NCBI RefSeq assembly: GCF_036898095.1
Contig: NC_090728.1
Location: 88,809,514-88,873,513 of the forward strand
Direction: 5' to 3'
Origin: Palaemon carinicauda
Taxonomy: Eukaryota > Arthropoda > Malacostraca > Decapoda > Palaemonidae
DNA length: 64,000 bases
Below, piece by piece: positions 43,791-54,385 of this stretch. A model generated the notes under the pieces. It made no database searches. It had not been told where the DNA came from and worked only from the letters and a program-made list of their open reading frames with translations. Each line of letters begins with the position of its first letter. The stretch's first letter is position 1. A program made the position numbers and the translations under genes.

Positions 43791-45400
43791 TCATCCGATT
43801 GAAGCTGTGCTCTGATTAAATAGACGACGTACGGACCAACGGTCCGTTCCCTTCTTTTCCCAGGGCTGCCAGAAGCTGTTTAAACCGACTCCCACTGCTG
43901 CTTGAAGGGGAGAGCAGTCAGACCCTGCCTCGACTGGGCTCGACTCCTCTTTTCCTTTGCTTCCTTGCCTCTGGTTTGAAAGTACTTCTCCCTATAGGTT
44001 TACCTTAAAAAGGCTAGGCAAAATGAGAATATGATGTCCCCTCCTTAGTTCTACGAGAAGAGAAGGGCGTAGGTAAAACCTTACTGACTGTTTTAGTAAC
44101 CAAAGTTTGAGTAGCCTTCTGAGCTCAATTTGCAGACACTTCATTAACTAAATCCTGCGGAAAAAGAGCCATAGATATGGGCGCAAAAGCAACTCCGATC
44201 TCTAACATGGAGTGACGGCCGCAGAAAGGAAGGAACACAAAGTAGCTCTTTTCTTTATAACTCCTGCAGTAAGTAAAACAGCCAGCTCGTTAGAACCATC
44301 CCTGACTGCCCTGTCCATACAAGACATAAGTTGGATAAGACTACTTGTGTCCGTGTCCTTCATCTCGGTTACTCTTCTGCTTAAGACTCCCAGTGACCAG
44401 TCAAGTAAATTGAATATCTCAACTCTCTGAACTATCCTTTCAAGAGTTGGTCAAACTCCGACATTGACCACTACAGTCTATTCCTTCTCATGGCCAGGAG
44501 ACGGGAATAATCTACCAGGTTTGAGAAGTCTCCCTGCGCAGACGCCGGAACTCCCAAACCCAAGACTTCCCCCGTCTCATACCAAATGTTCGACTTAGAA
44601 GCGAACTCGGCTGGTGGAAAAGCGAAGCATGTCCTGCCCAGAGCTTTTCTTAAACCCATCCATGCTCTCATTAATTTCAATACTCTCTTATAAGAGCGGG
44701 AAAGCACCATTTTGTATACAGTAGAAGGAAGTCTCCACTGCCTTGCCTAAGGTAAACTCATAAGGGGGAGATCGCGGAGTAACTGGTGTAAAATAGTCTG
44801 GAAAAAATTCCGAGAAGACTAGCATTACTCTTTTTTTTTTTTCTTTTTTTTAGTCCACCGAATGTTGAGGTGGTTTCTCTTCCTTTCTCTCCGAGATATT
44901 CTCCAATTGATCCTTGTGAGAGAGAACCTCATCCCGGTCTACTTCTAACAAATCAGAGATTGGAACTATGCAGGCGCATCAGTGGTAACATGGGCGCGCT
45001 TGCGTTGTTCCATATCCACATCCAATTGACAGCCACTAGCCTTGGTTTGCTGTCACAATTGATTTTATAATAGAATAAATCTAGCTGGCGCTGGCGCTCC
45101 ACCTCGTCCTGGCGCGCCACGCTCACGTGATATTCGCGCTACCGCCGCTGCTCGCGCTACCGCCGCTGCTCGCGCTACCGCCGCTGCTCGCGCTGGCGCT
45201 CTGCCCACTCGTGACTCGACTGGCGTGGGTCGCCATGCTGGAGCTTGGCGCCTGCCTGGCGCTGCCGCCGACACTCAGCGCCTTCATTAATCAACTTCTG
45301 AGCCTCGTCACGCTTCCGCTCAGGCTCCACTTGCGCCTCGCGCCTGCCATTTGGCGAACATCATCAAGCTTAAACTGACAATCGGCTGTCTGCTTCTTTT
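43791..45400 (-). pseudogene. gag remnant of DIRS copy 3
   Basis: The minus-strand reading includes VLKLMRAWMGLRKALGRTCF and AFPPAEFASKSNIWYETGEV, then GVPASAQGDFSNLVDYSRLL (44690-44490), and downstream QTLVTKTVSKVLPTPFSSRR (about 44100) with a basic end (FKPEARKQRKRGVEPSRGR, about 43960). Order and composition (globular part then basic tail) match Gag of the other copies, though sequence similarity to them is weak. An Ala/Arg repeat lies upstream at 45135-45200. Several frame changes and stops make it a fossil. Confidence 0.55.
45135..45200. repeat. 18-base tandem repeat in DIRS copy 3
   Basis: Three exact units of CGCGCTACCGCCGCTGCT (45135-45152, 45153-45170, 45171-45188) plus a degenerate partial fourth. 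On the minus strand the unit encodes AAAVAR. Confidence 0.95.
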
Positions 45401-46895
45401 AATAGTTGCTGTGAAACAGAGCTCTGCCGAGACAAATCTACATCGACATGCCGCTGAACAGTGAAACTGGAAGACTGCCTGTGCGATATCACGCCGGTCC
45501 CAGAGACAACAGGCCGGCTATGCGACAACGGGTCTACCACCGAAGACTAACGCCCAGGCTCACCGTCAACAGCCGGTCGATAAGACTGTATCATCAACGA
45601 GAGCTGTTGTTTGAAACGTAAATACGCAGAACGAATCTAATTTTGTTTTCAGCTTAGTGCCTGAAAAGCGCGTATAATATTTGACAACATTAATACCTCG
45701 CTCTATATATAACGAGGGTGAGCGTTCTGCGCTCAAGAGGACTTCTGTTTGGGTCTTAAAAGACTAGCGCTTGGCTACCCTCTCGGTTCCTTTCGTCGTT
45801 CGACTTAACTTCTCCCCTTCCGGGAGCTTGACAGAGGTCTAAGACTAGGATAACAACAGGTCCGAACAGAAGCACTCTCTACTGAATAAAATTCACTGCG
45901 TAATTTAACACTAAAATTTTCATTCTATTCTTTGTTAAAAAGAAAGTTTCACAATCACTCGAAAACTAAAGTATACATTCTCTCAAACGTAATGAACTCT
46001 TAAATTGAGACTTAAAATTCTCCCAATCGTTCGAATGGGAATGAAAAGTCACTGAATCCCATATAAATGCAGCGAAAAATTAAATATTAAACATTAAATA
46101 TTACCTTAATAGGTATAATATTTATACAGTAAAATAAAATAAACCCTTAAATTAAGGAATTCCAATAAGAGATGAATCATCACTCGATTTATTGGAGCAT
46201 TTACACTTTATATACGAACAAACTTAGTATTCCACTAAGGAAACAACGATACATAAAATCGTGCTCTACATCGATTCGTATAAACACTAAGTGAAATTAA
46301 ACTTCCTTTAATCTCTAAGGAAAAATACTGACAGGATCAATCAATTTAAAAATAAAATGTTCCTTTTATATAGTACAACTAAAAAACTTGAGAAGTAAGA
46401 AGAATATACTATTCATAAAAAACTCTACGAAATATTGTACTATTGTAACAATACTGATAACTGCGTAACAACTGAACGCTAGTTAATCTTTGCAAACAGA
46501 TTGAAGATTATCTCAAGAAAACTATTAAAAGGATAAAATTTCCTTAGATTAATAATCCTTTAATTAAATTTATAACTTAATATTTCAAAAGAAAGTATTC
46601 ACTTACAATTCTTTGTTAAAGCAAGTCGGACTTATAGCCTACGACATAAGGCTGTGACGTCATCAATGGATGAGATGTTTACCTTTCATCCTATGATTTC
46701 GTGAGGTTTAAAATAGGTCGAAAAAACCTTTTAATCTTACCTTTTAAGTTATAAATACGTGATCACAGTTCAAATAAAACAAAAAAGCGAAAGCCTATAC
46801 TGTACTAAAAAAACGTTAATACATCACCAAATAACGTCCAAACAGAGTAAAAAGCGAGAGAGAATATCCAACAGAACCGACCGCCATAGCGGCAG
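45401..46895. other. DIRS copy 3 5' leader, no gene recognised
   Basis: Non-coding by inspection; becomes strongly AT-rich from about 45900. The 46759-46941 open frame runs into the terminal repeat and has no motif. Confidence 0.5.
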
Positions 46896-47063
46896 GGAAA
46901 ATCTGAAGAGGTTGGGTATAGTTCTACCTGTTGTACCGTGAGGGCACTAGTGTACACCTGGCATATCTGTGATAGCTGCGCGAGATTTTGAATTCCCTAC
47001 CATGGCGTCAGGGACGTTAGCCATTCTTATATAACCAGCGGGTAAGTTTTATATTTAAAATTA
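46896..47063. repeat. DIRS copy 3 right terminal repeat and outer extension
   Basis: Starts GGAAAATCTGAAGAGGTTGG and runs to AACCAGCGGGTAAGTTTTAT then ATTTAAAA. It is the partner of 40357-40529. Confidence 0.9.
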
Positions 47064-47660
47064 CAAAGATTAGGCTTTCTAATGATTTATGAGACTATAT
47101 TGCATTTATTTATATATGCACAAACCAGCCTAGAAAAAATTTCTCTAAGAGCATAAATAGAAAAAGTGGCTTACATTGGAGATCAGCATAGGTCTGCCAC
47201 GCATGCGCTGCTACTACCAGTTTTTCTTTTTTTAAGCTCCACATATCCCTCAACCATCTATCCTCTTGTGGTGTGAATTTCTTGGAAATTCGAGTCATCG
47301 AATCACCAGAGGGTTAAGTAGTAGTTTCAGAATGAAGCAATTTATAGATCATCATCAAAGTTAAAAAGTCTGGAGCCCCCTTCATAGTGGCAGAATAGCT
47401 AATCTCTGAAAAACTTCTATTTTCTATCATGAAATGGAGACCCCAAGGATTCAACAGCAAGCTGACTCTGCCTTGTTTATTGTCAGACCTCAAGTATATC
47501 AGAACATGACTGGCAGTGAAACAACCAAGTAGGTAAATATCATATTCTCCTTTGCTTGTTGGTTATTGTCATTCATATCCAACAGTAAACAGCGACAGGA
47601 CTGATAATGTTAGCACCTTCATTAGCACTCTTCAGTCAGTCTAATCTTATATTCATGTTT
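47064..47660. other. Spacer between two DIRS elements; one unrecognised open frame
   Basis: Holds a minus-strand open frame at 47298-47110 starting MTRISKKFTPQEDRWLRDMW. After HAWQTYADLQ it meets CCAAT/GTAAGC, a good splice donor, at about 47172. It might be a host exon or an old transposon piece. No acceptor or homologue is visible to me. Confidence 0.35.
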
Positions 47661-47960
47661 AAAATACCTTTTTGGGCTCGAGCCATGTCGTCCTGATGGA
47701 AGTTCCTTCCGGCAGCTTCCTACTGTATAATATTTCTGCGAGTGATATTATAAGAGAATTACCGTCAGGTATCACGTGATTCTAACCTCCGGAACGACTA
47801 TCCTAAGATATCGCGTATAATCAGGGACGTATCCGTAGATAACCGTATATATCTGCACCCCAAACAGATCTAACCCAGTCTAGGAATCTAAGGAGGAGGA
47901 TAGGTAAGGAGCTGTTACATATCCTCTCCCTTCATAGTACTGTTTGTCTCTGATAAACTC
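47661..47960. repeat. DIRS copy 4 inverted terminal repeat, left
   Basis: About 290 bases from TTTGGGCTCGAGCCATGTCG to CATAGTACTGTTTGTCTCTG and ATAAACTC. It matches the reverse complement of 58213-58492 with scattered differences. The outermost bases differ between the two ends (GGGCTCGAGCC left, GGGTGAGATAGCC right), as in DIRS elements. Confidence 0.93.
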
Positions 47961-48540
47961 TTTCCTTTGTTCGCAGCTTACCTATGCGTTTGTATTTTGT
48001 CAAGTGCGCCTTTTCTCACCTTTTTGGAATTATTCCTAGCATGATGGCTTTTCTTTCGTCGTCAAAATTGAGTACCCTCTTCTTTTACAGTTTGAATTAG
48101 CTGTAACTGCTTTAGATCCTCTCAGGGAGTGGTTAACTTTTTTATGGCGATGAGGGAGCGGGGCGCTCCAAGTCCAGCTAGCCATTGGGCGCCGTGTCGA
48201 GTTAGTGACCGCCCTTTTTGTTTCGTGTTCACTTAGTATTATTTCACTAGTATCACCTTAGCTAGCTTTATTTTAGCATTACGATGTCTTGGGCTCTGTT
48301 TTGTGTTTACTTTTACTATGCATTAATGTAGTTTAAGTTTTAGTTTTATGCGTGTCGGTCCCGGCTAGCCTAGCTTAGAGAGTGGTAGTCTTGTCGGAGA
48401 CGGGTTCGCCGATGGCGATCAGGTCTTTCTTACTGGTCTCGTTGGAAGCAGCCATTTTACCCTTAGAGGGTTTTTCTTCGGTTATACTAGTTTACTGAGC
48501 CCCTTTGCCTGCCAGCCTTTCATCACCCGTTTTTTTTTAC

Positions 48541-49145
48541 CTATTAGGCTTAGCCTAGCCCTCCTTGGTGAATCCATTGGTACGCCATGCTGCATTCATT
48601 CATTATCTCCCATGCTAGGACTGTGCAGTCCATTGGAGCTCCCCTCTGCGAAGGGTGATCTCCCCTTGTCGGTGCGCCAACTTATCTGTACTGCCGTTCC
48701 CTCCTAGCCTCTGGGATTTCTCGATCGATATGCGGCATCGTCCTATTAGGCTTAGCCTAGCCCTCGTTGGCGAATCTGTTGGTCCGCCATGCTGCATTCG
48801 TTCATGATCTCCCATGCTAGGACTGTGCAGTCCTTTGGAGCTCCCCTTTGCGAAGGGTGCTCTCCCCATGTTGGTGCGCCAACTTACCTGCACTGCCGTT
48901 CCCTCCTAGTCTCTGGGATTTCTCGTTCGACTTGTGGCATCGACCTATTAGGCTTAGTCTAGCCCTCGTCTGCGATCCGTTGGTCCGCCATTCTGCATTC
49001 GCTCGTGATCTCACATGATAGGACTGCACAGTCCACTGGAGTTCCCCTTTGCGAAGAGTGATCTCAGCATGTCGGTGCGCCGACTTACATGTACTGCTGT
49101 TACCTTCTAGCCTCTGAGATTTCTCGATTAGACTGCAGCCGCCGT
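48541..49145. repeat. Three tandem copies of a 202-base unit in the DIRS copy 4 leader
   Basis: Units start at CTATTAGGCTTAGCCTAGCC (48541), 48743 and 48945. Each contains a CATGCTAGGACTGTGCAGTC-like segment and GCCTCTGGGATTTCTCGA near its end. Units 1 and 2 are closer to each other than to unit 3. Minus-strand open frames at 48615-48893 and 48817-49029 are products of this repeat. Confidence 0.93.
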
Positions 49146-50751
49146 TCCTGACGGTGTGGCATTTATTTTAGTGTCTTTCTAACCTTTCCTGGGATTCAGG
49201 GTGCGGCGGCATAGTGTCTCTTCCTTGTTGGGATAACCCTCGGATTGAATCTAGATTTCTTTCTGAGCCAGACTTCCTTGCCGTCGACTCTGTTCTGAGT
49301 ATTGTTAAGGAATGCTCTTTTGATGCATGGGTATAGCTACCTCATGCCGTCACCTCTCTTTATATCTTAGCCTTTCCGGGACAGACATTGCATGAATTTT
49401 ATCATTTTACTTGAGCGTGGGGGTTGGTTCCTTCTGGGATCTGACCCTCCACAGCCGTCAGCATGCTTCTCCCTGAGGGGTAGGCTATTAGACTGATGGC
49501 AGTACCTAATGGCTCTGCTGCCACCTTTTGGCACACTATCCTATAGTACCTGTACTGGTGATGCGTCGCTGCCTTCAGCTATGGCATGGTGTTTTATGCA
49601 GGAACCCTTGCCGTTTGTTTCCACCGCCCTAGGCACCTTTGCCCCTGACGGTGTTGTCGTTACTGGCGGCGAGGATAGTACACTGGAGGCAATGCTGTTA
49701 CAACATAGCGCTGGCAGTACTTCCGGCAACGCTGGTACATCTGGGGTACATGCCTTTGGCAGTGCCAGTACCTAACGGCTTTGTCGACAAGTTTTGACAC
49801 TTTATACTCTTCTGTAGTACCCGTACCGGCGATATCTACGCCGCCCTTGGGCACTATCGCCCCTAACGGCATTGCTGTTACTGGCGGCAGGGTTTGTACT
49901 AGTCTATGGGAGTGGATATCTGTACTAGTGCCTTAGGGCATATAGGACGTTGGTGGCAATGTCGTTCCCCATTGGCGTTGCCGGTACTTCTGGCAACACC
50001 GGTACCTATAAGGCACATGCCTTTCTGTCCTTTTTATCTGAGACTGTCTTACCTAAATTAAGATGGGTTCTCTGCTGACTGTAGGTGAATTCAACTACAG
50101 ATTAACATAAAGGATTTACTCCTTTAACTTTTGAGGCTTCTTTATGTATGTTGGGCTTAGGAACTCCTTTTACAAAAGGTTTTCTAGGCCCCTGCATGAA
50201 AATAACCACTACATATGGTTATTGGTTTTTTACCAATTTGTCCATTTCCCTCTGAGGGTGTAGATTGAATAGAGGGGTGATAACTCTATAGGCTAGTTCC
50301 CACTCCCATGTCTTCCCTAATTGAGGTTATCAACTTATTGTTATAGCCCTCAGGCCTCAGGTTGCTATAGATTCTGGCTCAATCAATGCGTCGATTGCTT
50401 AAACTATTAAGTTTACCCGTACCGTTGCCTTTTAATTGGCCATTTCTCTGCAAAGATATAGGAGCGACGATTCTTTCCATGAGCACCTCCCCTCCCTCCC
50501 TTCTTTGGGCCTATAGCAACGAACTTTAAGTAGGCTATTTTTTCCAATCTCACATTCTTCAATAGGGAAATGGACATTTCATACTTTATCTCTTTTCTCA
50601 CCAATCACATTTACACACAATTTGAGGATTACTATTCCCTCAATTGTTAACATGGAATATTAATAACCCATTTCTTTCAGCTTCTGGTGACTGTTAGAGG
50701 ATGTAGTGCTCATTTAAACACTTTTCTCCTTACAGGCAGTGCCTGTGACGA
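49146..50751. other. DIRS copy 4 leader, degenerate internal repeats
   Basis: No gene recognised. Two diverged blocks (about 49497-49760 and 49755-50010) share GGCAGTACCTAATGGCTCTG / GCCAGTACCTAACGGCTTTG and recurrent GTTACTGGCGGC, so the leader grew by duplication. The 49509-49775 (+) open frame is inside them. Confidence 0.5.
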
Positions 50752-52140
50752 GATGCACTGTTGAGTGCGGATTTGTGTCAAGACTGTGAGGCATCCTTGT
50801 GGTCCTGATATATGCCACACACATGCGAAGTGTCGGAGGATGAAAGCTCCAGTATCGTACTAGGACCATAAGGATTGCAGTGTTTGTAAGGATCTACTTC
50901 ACTCCGGATGGGTCTCAAAGGATACCTCCGATGACGAGCGCGTGTTCTTCCCGCTGTCCCTTCGCATCTGGGTAAGAGGATGAGGTAGGTCTAGAATTCA
51001 GTGGGTCTACCACTTTAGACCCCACTATGGCAACGACCTCCCGGTCTACGGTGACGATTACTAACGTGAGGGGGGCTGTTCCTGCCCTTTTTTCCTCCCA
51101 ATATCATCTGCTGGGCTAAAGGAGCCCCTCAGTTCCTGAATACTCCGGGTACTACAATGGATCTGGTATTTATGGCTAACATGAAAGCCTTCATGGAGGG
51201 GAATTAGTAATACCAGATGCTGATGTTCAAGGCCTCATGTGAAGAGATCCAGGCCTTGAAGGAGCAAGAGGAGTCGACTAGGTATAAGGTCTTGCCCTCC
51301 TAGCTACCTTATTGCACGCGGCAATGATGACGGCAGGGTGTATCAATATACAGCTTGTCACCTTCGGTGAGAGGTTGGCTTTCTTTGTGGCTCCGGATAT
51401 GATCTTTCCCTTTGCCTCGAAGAGCTACGCGGCTGTGGAGAAAGCCATCCGTGAGGGTAAGTCTCTCCCAGATTTGGAAGAGTAAACACCAGTCTCAAAT
51501 GTCTTACCACACGATGCCACCCACTGGACCAATGTCCAGTTTATTTTTGCTGAGAGTAAACTGGATAAAGATGCGGCCGGCTGCCAATTTCATGAGAAGC
51601 TGCCCAGGATTCCCGAACACCTTCTTAAGGCTGAGTCGTAGGCCAGACAAAGGTTGTCAGTGTCGATGTCTCAGTAGTGCTTCATGGAGATGATGATCGG
51701 CAATTTTGCAGACGCTTCAGTATTTCCTTGTTGACAAAAACTCATCTTGCCACCTTTATGAACGACCTTTATGCCTCTTTTCAGGCCCGTCAAGCCTGTA
51801 GAGAGCATGTACATACTACAGTTACCATCCGCCACGAGCTGAATCGTTTTATTACCTTTAGCATTGGGGGAAAAGACCTGTTTCCTTAGAAGGTGGTGAA
51901 GGAAGTTACAGATAAGACTGTTGCAGAGCTTAGAGCCTTTTCCAGAAGAGGGGGATCTCATTGAAGAGGAAGTTCACCCCTGGGAGAGGCCCACAACCCA
52001 AAAGGTCTCGTAAACTGACTTATCATCGGAAGTCGTTTGCTCTTTCCTATGCCGCTATCCCTCAAAATGTCTATGCTGTGTCCTAACAAGTGGTGTAACA
52101 GTCCCCGGCCTTCCACCCTGTGTATGAGTAAGGGTCGTCT
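50752..52140 (+). pseudogene. DIRS-like gag, copy 4
   Basis: The amino-terminal Cys/His module reads HPCGPDICHTHAKCRRMKAP then DHKDCSVCKDLLH (about 50796-50900), the same spacing type as in copy 1. After several frame changes the globular domain appears (MIFPFASKSYAAVEKAIREG, about 51400; VQFIFAESKLDKDAAGCQFH, about 51536) and the segment IGGKDLFP near 51867, which equals GKDLFP of copy 1 near 1551. Numerous stops. Function as nucleocapsid is inferred from position. Confidence 0.75.
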
Positions 52141-53221
52141 TCCGAGGCCGTCTTGACAGAGGAGGCAAGTCCAGTGGTCGTGGACATTGAAACGGCAGTG
52201 GAGGAAGAGGTTCAGGTCCTCAACACAAATAATAAATATCTCCCGGTAGGGGGATGGCTGGCCTTGTGCAAGGATTGTGGGTCCTTCAATCCTTGGACGC
52301 AGAGCTTCATTTCCATCGGCTTTGGTTGGAATTGGCAACAAAGGCCACCATAGTTCAGGAGTTTCTTCCAAAAAACAACACCTTATCTGAAACAGTATGT
52401 ATAAGACCTTCTGAAGAGAAGAGTTATCCGCTGCATGAGATCTATGAGATTTCAAGGTCATCTATTTCGCGTGCCAGAGAAGGTTTTGAGCATACCTCAA
52501 ATTATTCTCGTCTTGTCCAGTCTAAACCTGTTCGTTCAGTGCGACAGGTTCTGGATGTTAACTAGTTCGCAGATACGGACCTTACCACCCCTGGAGGCTT
52601 TCTGTGTCTCTATAGATCTTACCAACGTCTTTGTATCTTCCGATAGGTCGACACTTCTCCCCCTACCTTAGTTTCAGCCTGGAGAGAAATGGCTACATAT
52701 TCAGAGCAATGCCATTCGGGCTCAACATGGCTCTAAGGATTTTCATGAAGTTTACCGATGCAGTCGTGCAACAACTTCGGGAGAAAGGCCTTCAAGTAGA
52801 AGCGTACCTGGTCGACTGGCTAGTGTGAGTTCCCTCAGCACTGAGTGCTCAGAAGCAGCCACTCGAGTTGTACGGTTCCTCCAGTCCCTTGGATTTCAGG
52901 TCAACTTCAAGAAATCAAGACTGGTACCAGCTCAAGATTTCCAGTGGTTGGAGATTCGTTGGGACCTAAAGTCTCACTCCCTATCTATTCCTCCCTCCTA
53001 GAGAAAGGAAATAGAGACGTCAGTCAAATCCCTGATCAAGTCGGGGAAGATCACCAGGTGATGCCAAGAGGTGGTTCTAAGATCTTTACAATTCACCCCG
53101 GTAACGAACCCTATCCTCAATGTACGACTCAAAGATGCAAGCAGAGCTTGAGAAAGGAGAGCCTCCAAAGCTCTTCGCGACTATCAGAAGCTGACTTTAA
53201 GGGTGGTTATTTGTTTCAAAA
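52141..53221 (+). pseudogene. DIRS-like reverse transcriptase, copy 4, catalytic Asp lost
   Basis: RT homologous to copy 1: FNPWTQSFISIGFGWNW (about 52285), VSIDLTNVF (52609), FRAMPFGLNMALRIFMKFTD (52699), YLVDWLV (52804-52824) and FQVNFKKSRLVPAQDFQWLE (52896). The box that should read YLDD has Val for the first Asp (GTC), so even a repaired frame would be inactive. Several frame changes occur. Similarity to copy 1 ends in ALRDYQKL (about 53185), just before RNase H would begin. Confidence 0.85.
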
Positions 53222-53501
53222 AGATACAGTGGGGTCTGATTTGTCTCTGGAACAGTTAAGAGCTAAAATTACTTACTTTATACGAAAAGTGGACCCGGCT
53301 ATTATGACATCGGGTCTCGACCCTAGGGACGTGGCTTACTCCTTGAACTTTTTTCAGTATATGGCCTTTGAGGGACTGCAGGCATATACTGGTTGGAAGT
53401 CCACTTGGGGTTTCTTTGGGAATTATCTGAAGCAATTGGAGGAGATATGCCATTTTGTGGTGGCTGCAGGAAGTGTTATCAAACCCGCTGTAACGACGTA
53501 G
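53222..53501 (+). pseudogene. DIRS-like tyrosine recombinase C-terminus, copy 4
   Basis: An open run ending at TAG 53499-53501: SLEQLRAKITYFIRKVDPAI, GLDPRDVAYSLNFFQYMAFE, TGWKSTWGFFGNYLKQLEE, AAGSVIKPAVTT. Aligned by eye with copy 2, DPRDVAYSLNF falls on HDVRGIATSLAF and WKSTWGFFGNYLKQL on WKRQTTFTAHYLQDV. So this is the end of the recombinase with the nucleophilic Tyr kept, the HxxR His replaced by Leu and the Arg kept. RNase H, the methyltransferase-like segment and most of the recombinase are deleted between RT and this piece. It supplies the end that copy 1 lacks. Confidence 0.65.
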
Positions 53502-53979
53502 CCCACATTGCGTCCTAGGGCACTCCTTCAGCTTGTTATTAGCAATGAGTAAACAGTTGGTTTTTGCTTCAAGGAAAAAAGGGAAAATGCATTTCATCAT
53601 TTCCCTTTCAGGTTCAAATGTGTTTTTCCGACGCTGTGTGTGTTCCTTCAGTGCTACAGCCTAACTGTCTAAATGGTAGTTAACCTATATCTCATTTGGT
53701 TCGGGTGATTAGCCCTTTTTGTACAGGCGTGATCATGTGTCTATTGATCAGGTTTATCTTGTCATAAGTTCCCTATGGTTCCTTATGTCATGTATTTGTC
53801 CTCTAATGTTACCGTATGTCTGGGTATGGACGGGATGCATTTACTTTGTACAAAAAATTTTCCATATGCGGTTAATGACAGTTGCTCGTTAACCTTGGCA
53901 CTGATTCTTGAGAGTAAAAGGCTGTGAATTGTTACATGCTTTTTAATTTTACACCCTACTATCATAATTATAATTGGTG
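53502..53979. other. DIRS copy 4 3' non-coding DNA before the inserted LINE
   Basis: No gene; 53783-54022 (-) is not recognisable. The 3' part of the element resumes at about 57696. Confidence 0.5.
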
Positions 53980-54385
53980 GTAGGTTAGCCAGGGCACCAG
54001 CCGCCCGTTGAGATACTACCACTAGTGTGTTATTGGATCCTTTGACTGGCCAGACAGTAATGCATTGTATCCCTCTCTCTGGTTACAGCTTATTTTTTCT
54101 TTGCCTACACTTACACAGAATAGTCTGGCCTATTCTTTACATATTCTCGTCTTTCCTCATACACCTGACAACAATGAGATACTAAACACTTCTTCACCCA
54201 AGGGTTAATTACTGTACAGCAATGGTTCAGTGTACTTTCCCCTTGGTAAGGGTAGAAGAGACTCTTTAGCTATGGTAAGCAGCTCTTCTAGGAAGACACT
54301 CCAAAATTAAACCATTGTTCTCTAGTCTTGGGTAGTGCCATAGCTTCTGTACCATGGTCTTCCACTGTCTTGGGTTAGAGTTCTC

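Larger units (their letters stand above)
40357..47063 (-). mobile_element. DIRS-like retrotransposon, copy 3, both termini present, interior eroded
   Basis: Inverted terminal repeats of about 150 bases (40357-40529 and 46896-47063) share CAGATATGCCAGGTGTACAC and TACAACAGGTAGAACTATAC. An ICR at 40569-40645 lies just inside the left repeat, so by comparison with copy 2 the coding strand is minus. Gag-like and recombinase-like remnants are on that strand in the right order, but I could not find an RT, so it may be a non-autonomous deletion derivative or simply too decayed. Confidence 0.83.

Noticed and set aside
40357..47063. Copy 3 as a TIR DNA transposon
   Set aside because: No flanking target duplication is visible, and the internal region joining both outer complements is a DIRS trait; HEVR and Gag-like remnants agree.
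48615..49029. Two similar minus-strand open frames
   Set aside because: They are the same frame in successive units of the 202-base repeat and lie in the non-coding leader of a plus-strand element.
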